A stretch of DNA of 5,671 bases. Origin: Thermoplasmata archaeon. GTDB lineage: Archaea > Thermoplasmatota > Thermoplasmata > Thermoplasmatales > Thermoplasmataceae. Below, piece by piece: positions 5,369 through 5,671 of the stretch. The stretch covers positions 1 to 5,671 of the forward strand of contig JAKBQK010000206.1 of assembly GCA_021835265.1 (NCBI GenBank), given 5' to 3'. The notes beneath the pieces were generated by a model. The model ran no database searches. It worked only from the letters and a program-made list of their open reading frames with translations, and was not told the origin of the DNA. A program made the position numbers and the translations under genes. Within the stretch, counting starts at the first letter, position 1; every line of letters begins with the position of its first letter.

Positions 5369-5671
5369 ATGGTTAATCCTTTTAAATTAGCCCTTGAGGG
5401 AAAAGAACATGATCATACTCCGGTATGGTTTATGAGGCAGGCCGGCAGATATATGGAATCCTATCGCCAGTTAAGAAAAATATATACGATGGAACAAATC
5501 TGTCACCTTCCCGACATATCCTCTAAAATTGCCTATGAGGCAGCTTCCTATTTGGAAACTGATGCAGCCATAATATTTTCCGACATAATGACTCCACTGG
5601 AAAACTTGGGTTATAAAATAAGATATATAGAAAATGTTGGTCCAGTTCCAGAAAAATATAATGGTAAACGG
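5369..5671 (+). CDS. hemE: Uroporphyrinogen III decarboxylase, 3'-truncated by window edge
   Basis: HemE removes four acetate carboxyl groups from uroporphyrinogen III to give coproporphyrinogen III in haem synthesis; it needs no cofactor. The window holds the first 101 codons of a protein that is normally about 340-350 residues. VWFMRQAGRYMESYR (19-33) is the family signature, with the substrate-binding arginines at 23 and 27. DAAIIFSDIMTPLENLG (65-81) carries the catalytic aspartate, Asp72, equivalent to Asp86 of the human enzyme, and GPV (91-93) is also typical. The start codon directly follows the asnS stop (TAAATG), there is no TATA-like box at the right distance and no clear Shine-Dalgarno, so expression probably depends on asnS transcription and coupled translation. 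Other tetrapyrrole genes may follow downstream, outside this window (inference). Confidence 0.95.
   Translation, partial: MVNPFKLALEGKEHDHTPVWFMRQAGRYMESYRQLRKIYTMEQICHLPDISSKIAYEAASYLETDAAIIFSDIMTPLENLGYKIRYIENVGPVPEKYNGKR

Overview
The window looks like part of a Thermoplasmatales-type euryarchaeal chromosome. The DNA is AT-rich and the gene ends are tightly packed. Archaeal TATA-like boxes sit about 23-25 bp upstream of start codons, as expected for leaderless transcripts. The asparaginyl-tRNA synthetase is of the archaeal type, and other genes carry GGTG-type ribosome binding sites. Genus cannot be assigned from the sequence alone; Ferroplasma, Cuniculiplasma and related uncultured lineages would all fit.

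Left part (1-1592, + strand): the C-terminal part of a malic enzyme (5' end outside the window) overlaps by 4 bp a GNAT-family N-acetyltransferase. The two look co-transcribed and translationally linked. Middle part (1595-2771, - strand): a convergent gene of unrecognised function ends only 2 bp from the acetyltransferase stop codon. Its 5' end carries a 220-bp tandem duplication (2317-2536 and 2537-2756, two mismatches). Because 220 is not a multiple of 3, the duplication splits the gene into a short overlapping upstream frame (92 codons from ATG 2771) and a 321-codon downstream frame that still holds almost the whole protein.

Between the divergent gene starts (2772-2956) there are two opposing TATA-like boxes and a perfect 14-bp palindrome. 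No stretch longer than 300 bp lacks a gene.

Right part (2957-5671, + strand): an unrecognised ~199-residue protein gene is followed after 1 bp by a DUF309-like gene, after 14 bp by asnS (asparaginyl-tRNA synthetase), and immediately (TAAATG) by the 5' part of hemE (uroporphyrinogen decarboxylase, cut by the window end). A TATA-like box inside the end of the DUF309-like gene suggests that asnS-hemE also has its own leaderless promoter.

The gene set is mostly core metabolism: C4 metabolism, tRNA charging and tetrapyrrole synthesis. I see no CRISPR array, transposase, RNA gene, toxin-antitoxin pair or defence system. The most noteworthy signal is the frame-shifting tandem duplication in the middle gene; the rest is ordinary.
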